From positions 1-41,175 of the forward strand of contig CALFCS010000088.1 in the NCBI GenBank assembly GCA_937950565.1: a stretch of DNA of 41,175 bases. The letters run 5' to 3'. The notes beneath the pieces were generated by a model. That model was given only the letters and a program-made list of their open reading frames with translations, did not search any database and was not told the origin of the DNA. This stretch comes from an uncultured Lachnospiraceae bacterium (GTDB lineage: Bacteria > Bacillota > Clostridia > Lachnospirales > Lachnospiraceae). Position numbers and translations under genes: made by a program. Below, one piece after another: positions 9,191 to 16,763 of this stretch; position 1 is the stretch's first letter, and the number at the start of each line of letters is the position of its first letter.

Positions 9191-10204
9191 ATGGCAAAGG
9201 CAGGAGTAATGGGTGCAGGAAGCTGGGGAACTGCGCTGGCTTTGTTGCTTCATAAAAACGGACATGAAGTAACGGTGTGGTCCATTGATGAAGCTGAGAT
9301 TCAGATGCTTTCGGAAGAAAGGGAACACAAAAGTAAGCTTCCGGGAGTAAAATTACCCGAAGATATGGAATTTACTACATGTATGGAGAAGGCGGTAAAG
9401 GGAAAAGACTTTATTGTACTTGCAGTGCCGTCTACCTTTACGAGGGGTACTGCGCGTAAGATGGCCCCCTATGTGGCAGAGGGACAGATCATTGTGGATG
9501 TGGCAAAGGGAATCGAAGAAGCAACACTTATGACTCTTTCCCAGCAGATTGAAGAGGAGATTCCGCAGGCGGATGTGGCGGCGCTTTCAGGGCCGAGCCA
9601 TGCGGAGGAAGTAGGACGCGGGCTCCCGACGGCGGTTGTAATCGGGGCCAGGACGAAGGAAACGGCTGTTTATCTGCAGGAAATGTTTATGAATGAAGTG
9701 TTCCGTGTCTATACAAGTCCGGACATACTGGGCATGGAGCTTGGCGGTTCTCTGAAAAATGTTATTGCACTTGCAGCAGGAATTGCAGATGGTATGGGGT
9801 ATGGAGATAATACGAAGGCAGCGCTCATTACAAGAGGAATTGCAGAAATTGCAAGGCTGGGAGTCAAAATGGGCGGTGCACTGGAAAGTTTTACCGGCCT
9901 TACCGGAATCGGTGACCTGATCGTGACCTGTGCCAGCGTCCACAGCCGTAACCGTAAAGCGGGATACCTGATGGGACAGGGGAAGTCCATGCAGGAGGCT
10001 ATGGATGAGGTGCAGATGGTCGTGGAGGGAGTGTATTCCACAAAAGCGGCAGTAAAGCTCGGAGAAAAATATGGAGTATCCCTTCCTATTATTAATAAAA
10101 TAAACGAAGTGCTTTTTGAAGGAAAGGACCCGAAAGAGGCTGTGAATGAATTGATGCTCAGAGACAGTAAGACAGAAAATACAGCTTTGAAGTGGAAAGA
10201 ATAA
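9191..10204 (+). CDS. gpsA: NAD(P)H-dependent glycerol-3-phosphate dehydrogenase
   Basis: A 337-residue cytoplasmic enzyme reducing dihydroxyacetone phosphate to sn-glycerol-3-phosphate, feeding plsY. The N-terminal dinucleotide-binding motif is GVMGAGSWGTALALLL; the middle carries AALSGPSHAEEVGRGLPT and the catalytic lysine region GGSLKNVIALAAGIADG; the substrate-binding TGLTGIGDLIVTC follows. Start ATG 9191 has AAGGAGG eight bases upstream. Length and order match the family. No convincing terminator follows; the downstream hairpin at 10216-10259 lacks a T-run, so transcription may run on toward spoIVA. Confidence 0.96.
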   Translation: MAKAGVMGAGSWGTALALLLHKNGHEVTVWSIDEAEIQMLSEEREHKSKLPGVKLPEDMEFTTCMEKAVKGKDFIVLAVPSTFTRGTARKMAPYVAEGQIIVDVAKGIEEATLMTLSQQIEEEIPQADVAALSGPSHAEEVGRGLPTAVVIGARTKETAVYLQEMFMNEVFRVYTSPDILGMELGGSLKNVIALAAGIADGMGYGDNTKAALITRGIAEIARLGVKMGGALESFTGLTGIGDLIVTCASVHSRNRKAGYLMGQGKSMQEAMDEVQMVVEGVYSTKAAVKLGEKYGVSLPIINKINEVLFEGKDPKEAVNELMLRDSKTENTALKWKE

Positions 10205-10208
10205 TTCA

Positions 10209-10238
10209 GTTCTAAACCCCCTTGTGTATGCATACATT
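10209..10238 (+). promoter_or_regulatory. Putative SigE promoter of spoIVA
   Basis: CATACATT at 10231-10238 matches the SigE -10 consensus CATACAAT in seven of eight positions; the -35 region at about 10209-10216 is a poor match. In Bacillus spoIVA is under SigE in the mother cell. Transcription would begin near 10245, between the two arms of the surrounding inverted repeat. Confidence 0.45.
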
Positions 10239-10259
10239 ATATCAGCATAACAAGGGGGT
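10216..10259 (+). promoter_or_regulatory. 10-bp inverted repeat that masks the spoIVA ribosome binding site
   Basis: ACCCCCTTGT (10216-10225) and ACAAGGGGGT (10250-10259) are perfect reverse complements. The right arm contains the spoIVA Shine-Dalgarno AAGGGGGT, 6 to 7 nt before ATG 10266. There is no T-run after it, so a terminator is unlikely. The 24-nt loop holds the SigE-like -10 and part of a GTATGCATAC palindrome (10226-10235). Confidence 0.6.
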
Positions 10260-10265
10260 ATTTGT

Positions 10266-11738
10266 ATGGATACATTTCAACTGTACAAAGATATAAAAGC
10301 AAGGACAAACGGAGAAATCTATATGGGAGTAGTGGGGCCTGTACGGACCGGAAAATCTACGTTTATTAAACGGTTCATGGATGTATTGGTACTGCCGCAT
10401 ATGGGAGATGAACATGAGAAGACACGGACTAAGGATGAGCTGCCGCAATCTGCGTCCGGAAGGACAATTATGACAACAGAGCCCAAATTTGTTCCAAATG
10501 AGGCAGCAAAGATTAAGCTGTCTGAGGATGTGGAAGTGAAGGTCCGCCTGGTAGACTGTGTCGGATATATGGTAGAGGGAGCTTCCGGGCATGTAGAAGG
10601 AAATGAGGAACGCATGGTAAAGACGCCATGGTCGGAGCATGAGATTCCATTTACAAAGGCGGCTGGAATCGGTACAAGGAAAGTTATTCATGACCATGCG
10701 ACGATTGGAATTGTGATTACGACAGACGGAAGTATCTGTGAGATTCCGAGAGCGAATTATAAGGAAGCAGAAGGAAGGACAATCCGGGAACTTAAGAGCA
10801 TCGGAAAGCCATTTGTTGTTCTCGTGAATTCCAAAAAACCTTATGGAGAGGAAGCGAAAAAAACAGTAGAAGAGCTGGGGCATGAGTATGGGGTTCATGC
10901 ACTCAGCGTTAATTGTGAACAATTAAAAGAAGAAGACATCTACAAGATTCTGGAAGCAGTATTATTCGAATTTCCGGTATCTGAGATACAGTTCTTTATT
11001 CCGAAATGGGCAGAAATGATACCGGGAGACCATAAGATTAAGCAGGATTTACTGACCCATATCCGCACGATCATGGAAAGCTTTCAGGAGCTTAAGGATG
11101 CGGCAGAGGGAATTCCGGAAATAGACAGTCCATATATAAATGAATGTAAGGTGGATTACATAGAGCCGGATACCGGATGCATTAAAGTACGGATCGGCAT
11201 GGCAGATAAATATTATTATGAGATGCTCAGTGAACTTACCGGGACACCGATTGCCGGACAGTATGAGCTGATATCAGCCATGAAAAAGCTGTCTGAATTA
11301 AAAGCAGAATATGAAGGAGTAAAGGATGCTTTTGCCTCTGTACGGATGAAAGGTTATGGGATGGTCAGTCCTGCCAGAGAGGAAATTACGCTGGATGAGC
11401 CGGAACTTATCAGGCAGGGAAATAAATATGGTGTCAAGATTCATTCCAAAGCGCCGTCTATTCATCTGATCCGGGCTAATATCGAGACGGAAATCGCACC
11501 GATTGTGGGAAATGAACAGCAGGCAAAGGATTTGATGGATTATATAAAGGAAACCGGGAAGACGGAAGAGGGAATCTGGAATACAAGCATTTTCGGAAAA
11601 TCGGTGGAGGAGCTTGTAATGGAAGGAATGAGAAATAAAATGGCAATGATAAACGAGGAAAGCCAGAGTAAGCTGCAGGATACGATGCAGAAGATTGTCA
11701 ATGATTCAAATGGCGGAATGGTTTGTATTATTATTTAA
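10266..11738 (+). CDS. spoIVA: Stage IV sporulation protein A (spore coat morphogenetic ATPase)
   Basis: A 490-residue protein (492 in Bacillus subtilis) that polymerises with ATP hydrolysis on the forespore surface to form the coat basement layer. The TRAFAC-type P-loop is GVVGPVRTGKSTFIKRFM (about residues 20-37), with the Walker B-like RLVDCVGYMV further on. The C-terminal domain ends in GGMVCIII, the membrane-targeting tail of the family. ATG 10266 is set by AAGGGGGT. Its presence shows an endospore-forming lineage. It is preceded by a SigE-like -10 and an RBS-sequestering repeat that suggest sporulation-only translation. Confidence 0.96.
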   Translation: MDTFQLYKDIKARTNGEIYMGVVGPVRTGKSTFIKRFMDVLVLPHMGDEHEKTRTKDELPQSASGRTIMTTEPKFVPNEAAKIKLSEDVEVKVRLVDCVGYMVEGASGHVEGNEERMVKTPWSEHEIPFTKAAGIGTRKVIHDHATIGIVITTDGSICEIPRANYKEAEGRTIRELKSIGKPFVVLVNSKKPYGEEAKKTVEELGHEYGVHALSVNCEQLKEEDIYKILEAVLFEFPVSEIQFFIPKWAEMIPGDHKIKQDLLTHIRTIMESFQELKDAAEGIPEIDSPYINECKVDYIEPDTGCIKVRIGMADKYYYEMLSELTGTPIAGQYELISAMKKLSELKAEYEGVKDAFASVRMKGYGMVSPAREEITLDEPELIRQGNKYGVKIHSKAPSIHLIRANIETEIAPIVGNEQQAKDLMDYIKETGKTEEGIWNTSIFGKSVEELVMEGMRNKMAMINEESQSKLQDTMQKIVNDSNGGMVCIII

Positions 11739-11833
11739 ACAAAAGTAAGTTATCATTGCATTATTTGGTTAAAAGGTATAGAATCTAAATATATATACTA
11801 TATACAGAAGAGAAGACAATATGGAGGTACAAT

Positions 11834-12304
11834 ATGAGGGTTGCGATTATAACGGCAAATACTGCGGTTTACAGGGGAACAGAAGAAGATAAGAGCGGGG
11901 AAGTGATCCGCCAGCTTGTTACAGAGGCCGGATTAGAGGTTGTGTTTATGAAGGCGCTTCCCAATGACAGGACAGTGTTATCGACAGTGTTCCAGCGGAT
12001 GGCAGATAATCAGCTGGCAGACCTGATTCTTACGACAGGCGGAGCCGGATGCGGACCGGATGATTGTACACCGGAGGCAACGATGGATATTGTAGAAAGG
12101 CCGGTTGTGGGAATTCCGGAAGGAATGCGCGCGCATATGCTGCCGATGACAAAAAATACAATGCTGAACCGCGGCGTGGCAGGAATCAGGAAAGATGTGC
12201 TGATTGTAAATCTTCCTGGCAAGGCAGGCGCTGTAAAAGTAGGTCTTGAGTATATCCTTCCGGTTCTTGTTCATGCGCTTGATATTATAAAAGGACAGTC
12301 ATAA
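11834..12304 (+). CDS. MogA/MoaB-family molybdopterin-binding protein
   Basis: A 156-residue single-domain protein of the MoCF_biosynth family, which binds or adenylylates molybdopterin in molybdenum cofactor synthesis. The family signature is LTTGGAGCGPDDCTPEAT (about residues 66-83), compared with TTGGTG...D.TPEAT in MogA and MoaB; NLPGKAGAVKVGLEYILP follows and is also typical. ATG 11834 has GGAGG at 11822-11826. No other cofactor genes are nearby; it is followed after 2 bp by rnhA. Which of MogA or MoaB it equals functionally cannot be decided. Upstream 11739-11833 contains only a weak TTGCAT-TATAGA promoter-like pair at 11756-11783 and nothing else I can support. Confidence 0.85.
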   Translation: MRVAIITANTAVYRGTEEDKSGEVIRQLVTEAGLEVVFMKALPNDRTVLSTVFQRMADNQLADLILTTGGAGCGPDDCTPEATMDIVERPVVGIPEGMRAHMLPMTKNTMLNRGVAGIRKDVLIVNLPGKAGAVKVGLEYILPVLVHALDIIKGQS

Positions 12305-12306
12305 AT

Positions 12307-12783
12307 ATGCAGGTAAGTATATATACAGACGGCGCTGCCAGAGGCAATCCGGACGGACCGGGAGGTTATGGGACAGTGCTGGAATATGTGGACACAAAGG
12401 GAGAGCTTCATGTGAAGGAGCTGTCCTGCGGATATAAGAAGACAACCAACAACCGCATGGAACTGATGGCAGTGATTGCAGGTCTGGAAGCGCTCAACCG
12501 TCCGTGTGAAGTGAATCTTTATTCTGATTCAAAGTATGTGGTAGATGCATTTAATCAGAACTGGATTGGAAACTGGATAAAAAAGGGGTGGAAGCGTGGA
12601 AAGAACGAGCCGGTAAAGAATGTGGATTTGTGGAAACGGCTTCTGAAAGCGAAAGAACCTCATCATGTAACATTTATATGGGTAAAAGGACATGACGGCC
12701 ATCCACAGAATGAGCGGTGTGATACGCTTGCAACAACAGCAGCGGATTCGGATGCACTTGCTGTGGATGAGCAGATGGAATAG
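12307..12783 (+). CDS. rnhA: Ribonuclease HI
   Basis: A 158-residue RNase H that cleaves RNA in RNA-DNA hybrids. All four acidic catalytic residues can be seen: D in IYTDGAARGNPDGPGG, E in NNRMELMAVIAGL, D in LYSDSKYVVDAF, and the last D in the NERCDTLATTAA region after the histidine of WVKGHDGHPQ. The start ATG 12307 is 2 bp after the previous stop codon; the ribosome site is weak and translation may be coupled. The RNase P RNA begins 12 bp downstream. Confidence 0.93.
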   Translation: MQVSIYTDGAARGNPDGPGGYGTVLEYVDTKGELHVKELSCGYKKTTNNRMELMAVIAGLEALNRPCEVNLYSDSKYVVDAFNQNWIGNWIKKGWKRGKNEPVKNVDLWKRLLKAKEPHHVTFIWVKGHDGHPQNERCDTLATTAADSDALAVDEQME

Positions 12784-12786
12784 AAA
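12758..12786 (+). promoter_or_regulatory. Possible promoter of the RNase P RNA
   Basis: TTGCTG (12758-12763) and TAGAAA (12781-12786) are separated by 17 bp inside the end of rnhA. Neither hexamer is strong, but the predicted start near 12793-12796 matches the 5' end of the P1 helix. Confidence 0.35.
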
Positions 12787-12795
12787 ACTGAAAAT

Positions 12796-13200
12796 AAGCA
12801 AGTAAGACAAGTAATCGCGGCTGCAGGCGCCGAAAGGCGGCAGGCGAGGAAAGTCCGGGCTTCACAGGGCAGGGTGCCGGATAACGTCCGGTGGAGGCGA
12901 CTCCAAGGCTAGTGCAACAGAAACGTACCGCGTTAGCAATGAGCCATGCAGCGAGGATTGCGCAGCAATTCGAGCTACAGCATGGCGTATGGTTAACGTA
13001 AGGGTGGAAAGGCAGTGTAAGAGACTACCGTCCCGCCGGTAACGGCGGGGGCAGATGTAAACCCCACTCGAAGCAAGACCGGATAGAGACTATGTGGCGG
13101 CCCGTCACGTCTCAGGTTGGTCGCTTGAACCTGCCGGCAACGGCAGGTCTGGATAGATGATTACTCAATGACATAACCCGGCTTATCGTCTTGCTTGCTT
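12796..13200 (+). ncRNA. rnpB: RNase P RNA, class A
   Basis: The catalytic RNA of ribonuclease P, which matures tRNA 5' ends. The universally conserved blocks are present in order: GAGGAAAGTCCGGGCTTCAC near 12846, the GTGCAACAGAAA stretch near 12912, GTAAGGGTGGAAAGGC near 12998, the GTAAACCCCACTCGAAGCAA stretch near 13057, and AACCCGGCTTATCG near 13175. The overall order closely follows the Escherichia coli-type (class A) molecule. The ends are set by the P1 helix, where AAGCAAGTAAGAC (12796-12808) pairs with GTCTTGCTTGCTT (13188-13200) with one G-T pair. No terminator follows; a 10-bp palindrome ATCATATGAT abuts the 3' end. Confidence 0.97.
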
Positions 13201-13237
13201 ATCATATGATTTAATAAAAGGTCAAGGGATAAAGAGC

Positions 13238-13522
13238 ATGAGAGTAGGAAAAGAATTTGTTCTCAGAGAAATAGCGGGAGATTATATTATCATTCCCACA
13301 GGAAAGACGGCATTGCGGTTCAATGGTCTGATTACGGTTAATGAAGTGGGCGTTTTTCTCTGGAATCTGCTTCAGGAGGACATAACGGAGGAAGAACTTC
13401 TTCAAAAGGTTCTGAGGGAATATGAAGTCGATGAGACAGTAGCACGAGAAGATATTCAGGAATTTTTGGACAAGCTGGTCCAGGGGGGCATCCTGGCGGA
13501 TGGACAGGAAGATGCAGAATAA
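13238..13522 (+). CDS. PqqD-family peptide-binding protein
   Basis: A 94-residue protein of the PqqD fold. PqqD-like domains (RiPP recognition elements) bind leader peptides and present them to radical SAM or other modifying enzymes. Visible features are the N-terminal beta region FVLREIAGDYIIIPTG, the family-typical LNE-like turn ITVNEVGVFLWNLL, and a C-terminal helical part ending VQGGIL. Length equals stand-alone PqqD proteins. Start ATG 13238 follows AAGG/AAGGG elements at 13218-13227. Its stop lies 23 bp inside the next gene, so the two are translationally linked. A radical SAM/SPASM enzyme and a candidate precursor peptide are found about 19-21 kb downstream. The substrate is inferred, not shown. 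Confidence 0.75.
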   Translation: MRVGKEFVLREIAGDYIIIPTGKTALRFNGLITVNEVGVFLWNLLQEDITEEELLQKVLREYEVDETVAREDIQEFLDKLVQGGILADGQEDAE

Positions 13523-15923
13523 TAGCATGTACAGCAGTCTGTCAAGAGCGCTGTGTTATATAGACAAGACGAAGGCTTTAGAGAAGGAATTGAAAGTTTT
13601 TCCAGGGATTTACCTGGAGGGTGCAGCTGCATCCGGAAAGACAACGGCAGTAAAGATGCTGCTTTCAAAGAGGAATGATGTGGCTGCAGAAGTATTTTTT
13701 ATGGATAAAGAGACTACAGCTCCCGGACAATTCAGGGAGAGACTGTGGGAAGCAAGAAACCGGATGGATAAGGAGAATGTCTGGATTATTTTAGAAAATG
13801 TTCCGCAGGAACTGCCACAGGAAATGGCAGAAGATATCGTCTGCCTTTTTGAAGAAATTCCTGAAGCAGGACGTGTGATCATGGTCGGAAGGCAGCAGCC
13901 GGAAGAGAGATTTTTAGCACTTTTATGGGGACGGAAGATGGAGCTCCTTTCTCAGAAAGTGCTTTTATTTACGGAAGCAGAGATTTGCGAACTGGCGGAG
14001 GCGACAGGAAGCCGGCTCAGAGCAGAAGACGTGCTGAGAGTCAGTGGAGGATGGGCTGGCTGCGTGGATATGATTCTGCGTTTTTCAGCGAAAAGTGCGG
14101 ACAATTTCAAATTGAGTGCAGAGGCAATCCGGGACAGATATGAAATCCGGTACTATCTCCAGCGTGAAATATTGGATTCTCTTCTTGATAAGGAAAAGGA
14201 GCTGCTTCTATATGCATCAAACTGTCCGTGGCTTCAGGAAAAGCTGTGTGAGGAGATTTTCGGGTTTCGTGATGCGCAGAAATATTTAGAGGGCCTGGAG
14301 AAAAAAGGGATTTTTCAAGTAAATAGAAAAGAGAGATGCTACAGAGTCTCTCCTTTATTTGTTCGGAAAAACAGTGATGTGAGTATAAAAACACAAGACA
14401 GGGTACTGCTTTTTTTCAGACTTGGAAAATGGTACGAAGAGCATGGGTATATAAAAGAAGCGCTTATCTGTTTGAAAAAATCAGGGGACAGGGCAGAATG
14501 GAAAGCCTGTATGCTTAGAAATTATGAGAAGGTGTCTTTTCTTGGGATTTCTTATGAGGAGACGCTTGGGTGGAGAGATTCTTCGCCGCAGAGCATCTAT
14601 TTGAAGGCGATGTGGAGCTTTTATGAGCAGGATTTTCAAAGATTCAGAGAAGAAATGAGGCGTGTGAAAGAAAAGCCGGGGCAGCTGGCAGAAGAAATTT
14701 ATCTGAATCTGGCATATGCAGATCCGGCTGTCAGTCTGGAGGAATGGCTCAGTCTGCTTGAGGAGCATACACATAGAGCAGGGAAAACGAGACTTTATCA
14801 TATGTTAGGATATTCCTGCTCTTTTTTGTGTGGGATTCGGGACTTGTCTGAGCTTTTTACCGGAACGAAGAAAGAAATAAAAAGAAAAGCGCGTATTTGG
14901 AACGAGGGACTGGGTGAAAAAGAGCAGAAAGCATATGAATTTGCGTATACGGAGTATCGGCTTGAAATAAAAGATAAAGCTGTGATGGAGGAAGAATATT
15001 TAAAAAATATTTTACAAAAGAGTGAAGGCGAACCGGATAATACCGGGCTTGCAAGGATGTTTCTGGTTGTACGGTTATGGTGGACAGCTCCACAGGAGAA
15101 AATAGAGGAATATCTGGAAAAAAGAAAAGAAACCTTTGAATGGGATTGGGATTCTCCATTCTTGAAAAATGCAGAAGCAGTTTTTTATACGCACTTGTTA
15201 AGGTGCGGAGAACGACAGGGGCTTGTATGGTGGCTTGAAAAGCTGAAAAATAGAATACCGATAGAAGTACGCGGAGAAAACGGGATTGCCTGGTGGTGCA
15301 GGGCAAAAGTCTATTTATATTTAAACGAGTACGATAAATCAGAAGAAATATTGGTAAAGCTGATTTCTTTCTTTCGCACATACAGACGGATATTTTTTCT
15401 TGCAGAAGCACTTTTTATGCTTGCAGTAGTGAAATGGAAACAGAATCAAAAAAACAAGGCGCTCCCTTTGGTGATAGAATCCTTTCTGATAACAGGGGAC
15501 TGCAGGTATGTTGTGTTTTATCTGGGATATGGTAAGACTGGTGTTGAGATACTGGAAGATTACATGAAATGGATGCAGAGAAATATGCCGGAGGTGTGGC
15601 GGCAGAAAAAGAAATATAATTATGGCAGTGTGCTTCGGATGCCCTTTGCAGATTATGTAAATGTAATCTGCCGGGAAGCAGGGAATAACCGGAAGGCATA
15701 TCCGGATCTGAGGAAAGAAGCTTCGGAGGAGAGGCTTACAAGGATGGAGCGTATTATTCTGTCGGACATCAGTGAAGGTATGACAAATAATGAGATTAGT
15801 AAGGCATTGAATCTAAAGCTTCCTACGGTAAAAGGACATCTGTATAGTCTGTACAAAAAGCTTGGAGTCAGCAGCCGGGTACAGGCGATTCTTGTAGCAA
15901 AGGAACAGGGAATCCTGAAATAA
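13500..15923 (+). CDS. LuxR-type STAND transcriptional regulator (MalT-like)
   Basis: An 807-residue protein with a P-loop YLEGAAASGKTTAVKML near residue 40, a long alpha-helical middle of TPR-like character, and a C-terminal LuxR/GerE helix-turn-helix (about the last 65 residues, with MTNNEISKALNLKLPTVKGH and LGVSSRVQAI). This layout is that of MalT-like signal-transduction ATPases that activate transcription on ligand binding. ATG 13500 overlaps the PqqD gene; ATG 13512 or 13527 are alternatives and the P-loop is kept in all cases. It likely controls the following operon, and its overlap with PqqD suggests it may respond to the peptide or PqqD status. The ligand and DNA target are unknown. 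Confidence 0.8.
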   Translation: MDRKMQNNSMYSSLSRALCYIDKTKALEKELKVFPGIYLEGAAASGKTTAVKMLLSKRNDVAAEVFFMDKETTAPGQFRERLWEARNRMDKENVWIILENVPQELPQEMAEDIVCLFEEIPEAGRVIMVGRQQPEERFLALLWGRKMELLSQKVLLFTEAEICELAEATGSRLRAEDVLRVSGGWAGCVDMILRFSAKSADNFKLSAEAIRDRYEIRYYLQREILDSLLDKEKELLLYASNCPWLQEKLCEEIFGFRDAQKYLEGLEKKGIFQVNRKERCYRVSPLFVRKNSDVSIKTQDRVLLFFRLGKWYEEHGYIKEALICLKKSGDRAEWKACMLRNYEKVSFLGISYEETLGWRDSSPQSIYLKAMWSFYEQDFQRFREEMRRVKEKPGQLAEEIYLNLAYADPAVSLEEWLSLLEEHTHRAGKTRLYHMLGYSCSFLCGIRDLSELFTGTKKEIKRKARIWNEGLGEKEQKAYEFAYTEYRLEIKDKAVMEEEYLKNILQKSEGEPDNTGLARMFLVVRLWWTAPQEKIEEYLEKRKETFEWDWDSPFLKNAEAVFYTHLLRCGERQGLVWWLEKLKNRIPIEVRGENGIAWWCRAKVYLYLNEYDKSEEILVKLISFFRTYRRIFFLAEALFMLAVVKWKQNQKNKALPLVIESFLITGDCRYVVFYLGYGKTGVEILEDYMKWMQRNMPEVWRQKKKYNYGSVLRMPFADYVNVICREAGNNRKAYPDLRKEASEERLTRMERIILSDISEGMTNNEISKALNLKLPTVKGHLYSLYKKLGVSSRVQAILVAKEQGILK

Positions 15924-15944
15924 AATAAAGGAGAAATAATTCGA

Positions 15945-16742
15945 ATGAAAAAAATCAGATATATGAGTATTGTGCTGTTCCTTATATCGGTGGCGGCATT
16001 TGCAGTATTCAGAATTTATGAATGGTCAGAAAGAGACGTGCATCCGCCGGTTGTCAGCTGCCCGGAGGAACCTTTGACAGTCAGTGTGACGGACGGGGAA
16101 GACAAGCTTCTCTCCGGTGTTCGGGCAGAAGATGACCAGTCTGGTGATGTCAGTGATTCGCTGGTTGTTGAAAGTATATCTGAATTTTCAGATGCCGGAG
16201 AGAGAACGGTTATATATGCGGCGATTGATGATGCGGGAAATGTAGGGCGAAATGCAAGAAAGCTTCATTATACGGATTATCAGAAACCAAGATTTATACT
16301 TGAGAAGCCGCTTCGCTTTTCGGAGGGGGAAGAGGTGAATATAGCAGGAACCGTACAGGCAGAGAGTGTGCTGGATGGGGATGTGAGCATGCGGATTAAA
16401 TATTCGCTGGAGAGTGAAGCAACGAAAGGGAGTTCCGGCACATGGCCTGCAGAGTTCCGGGTCACAGATAGTGCGGGACAGACGTCGGAGCTTGTACTTC
16501 CGGTAGAAATATATGATGCTTCAACAGAAGTGATTGACGTATCTCTCAACGCATATCTTGTTTATTTGAACGTCAATGGCTCGCTCGACCTGTTGTCTTA
16601 TTATGCAGGGGCAGACCGGGAAGGAGAACTGGAGATTCAAGGAAATGTGAATACCACACAGCCCGGGGTTTATTATGCGGATTATATTGTCAGAAATGGC
16701 ATGCAGCAGGGCAAAAGCAGGATGATTGTAGTCGTAGAGTAA
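15945..16742 (+). CDS. Membrane-anchored extracellular protein with Ig-like domains
   Basis: A 265-residue protein with an N-terminal hydrophobic segment (about residues 7-24) that acts as a signal anchor, then about 240 extracytoplasmic residues. The first extracellular part, with DDQSGDVSDSLVVES and VIYAAIDDAGNVG, resembles DUF5011/HYR-type Ig-like repeats; a second, more divergent beta-rich repeat covers roughly residues 115-190, followed by a beta-rich C-terminus. No catalytic motif is evident. ATG 15945 has AAAGGAG about 11 bp upstream. It lies between the regulator and the chain-length kinases, so it may be an envelope scaffold or sensor for that machinery. I do not recognise a named family. 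Confidence 0.6.
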   Translation: MKKIRYMSIVLFLISVAAFAVFRIYEWSERDVHPPVVSCPEEPLTVSVTDGEDKLLSGVRAEDDQSGDVSDSLVVESISEFSDAGERTVIYAAIDDAGNVGRNARKLHYTDYQKPRFILEKPLRFSEGEEVNIAGTVQAESVLDGDVSMRIKYSLESEATKGSSGTWPAEFRVTDSAGQTSELVLPVEIYDASTEVIDVSLNAYLVYLNVNGSLDLLSYYAGADREGELEIQGNVNTTQPGVYYADYIVRNGMQQGKSRMIVVVE

Positions 16743-16763
16743 AGACAGAATGGAGTTGAAACT

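Noticed and set aside
10216..10259. Intrinsic terminator after gpsA
   Set aside because: The stem is perfect but is followed by ATTTGTATGG and the spoIVA start rather than a T-run, and its right arm is the spoIVA ribosome site.
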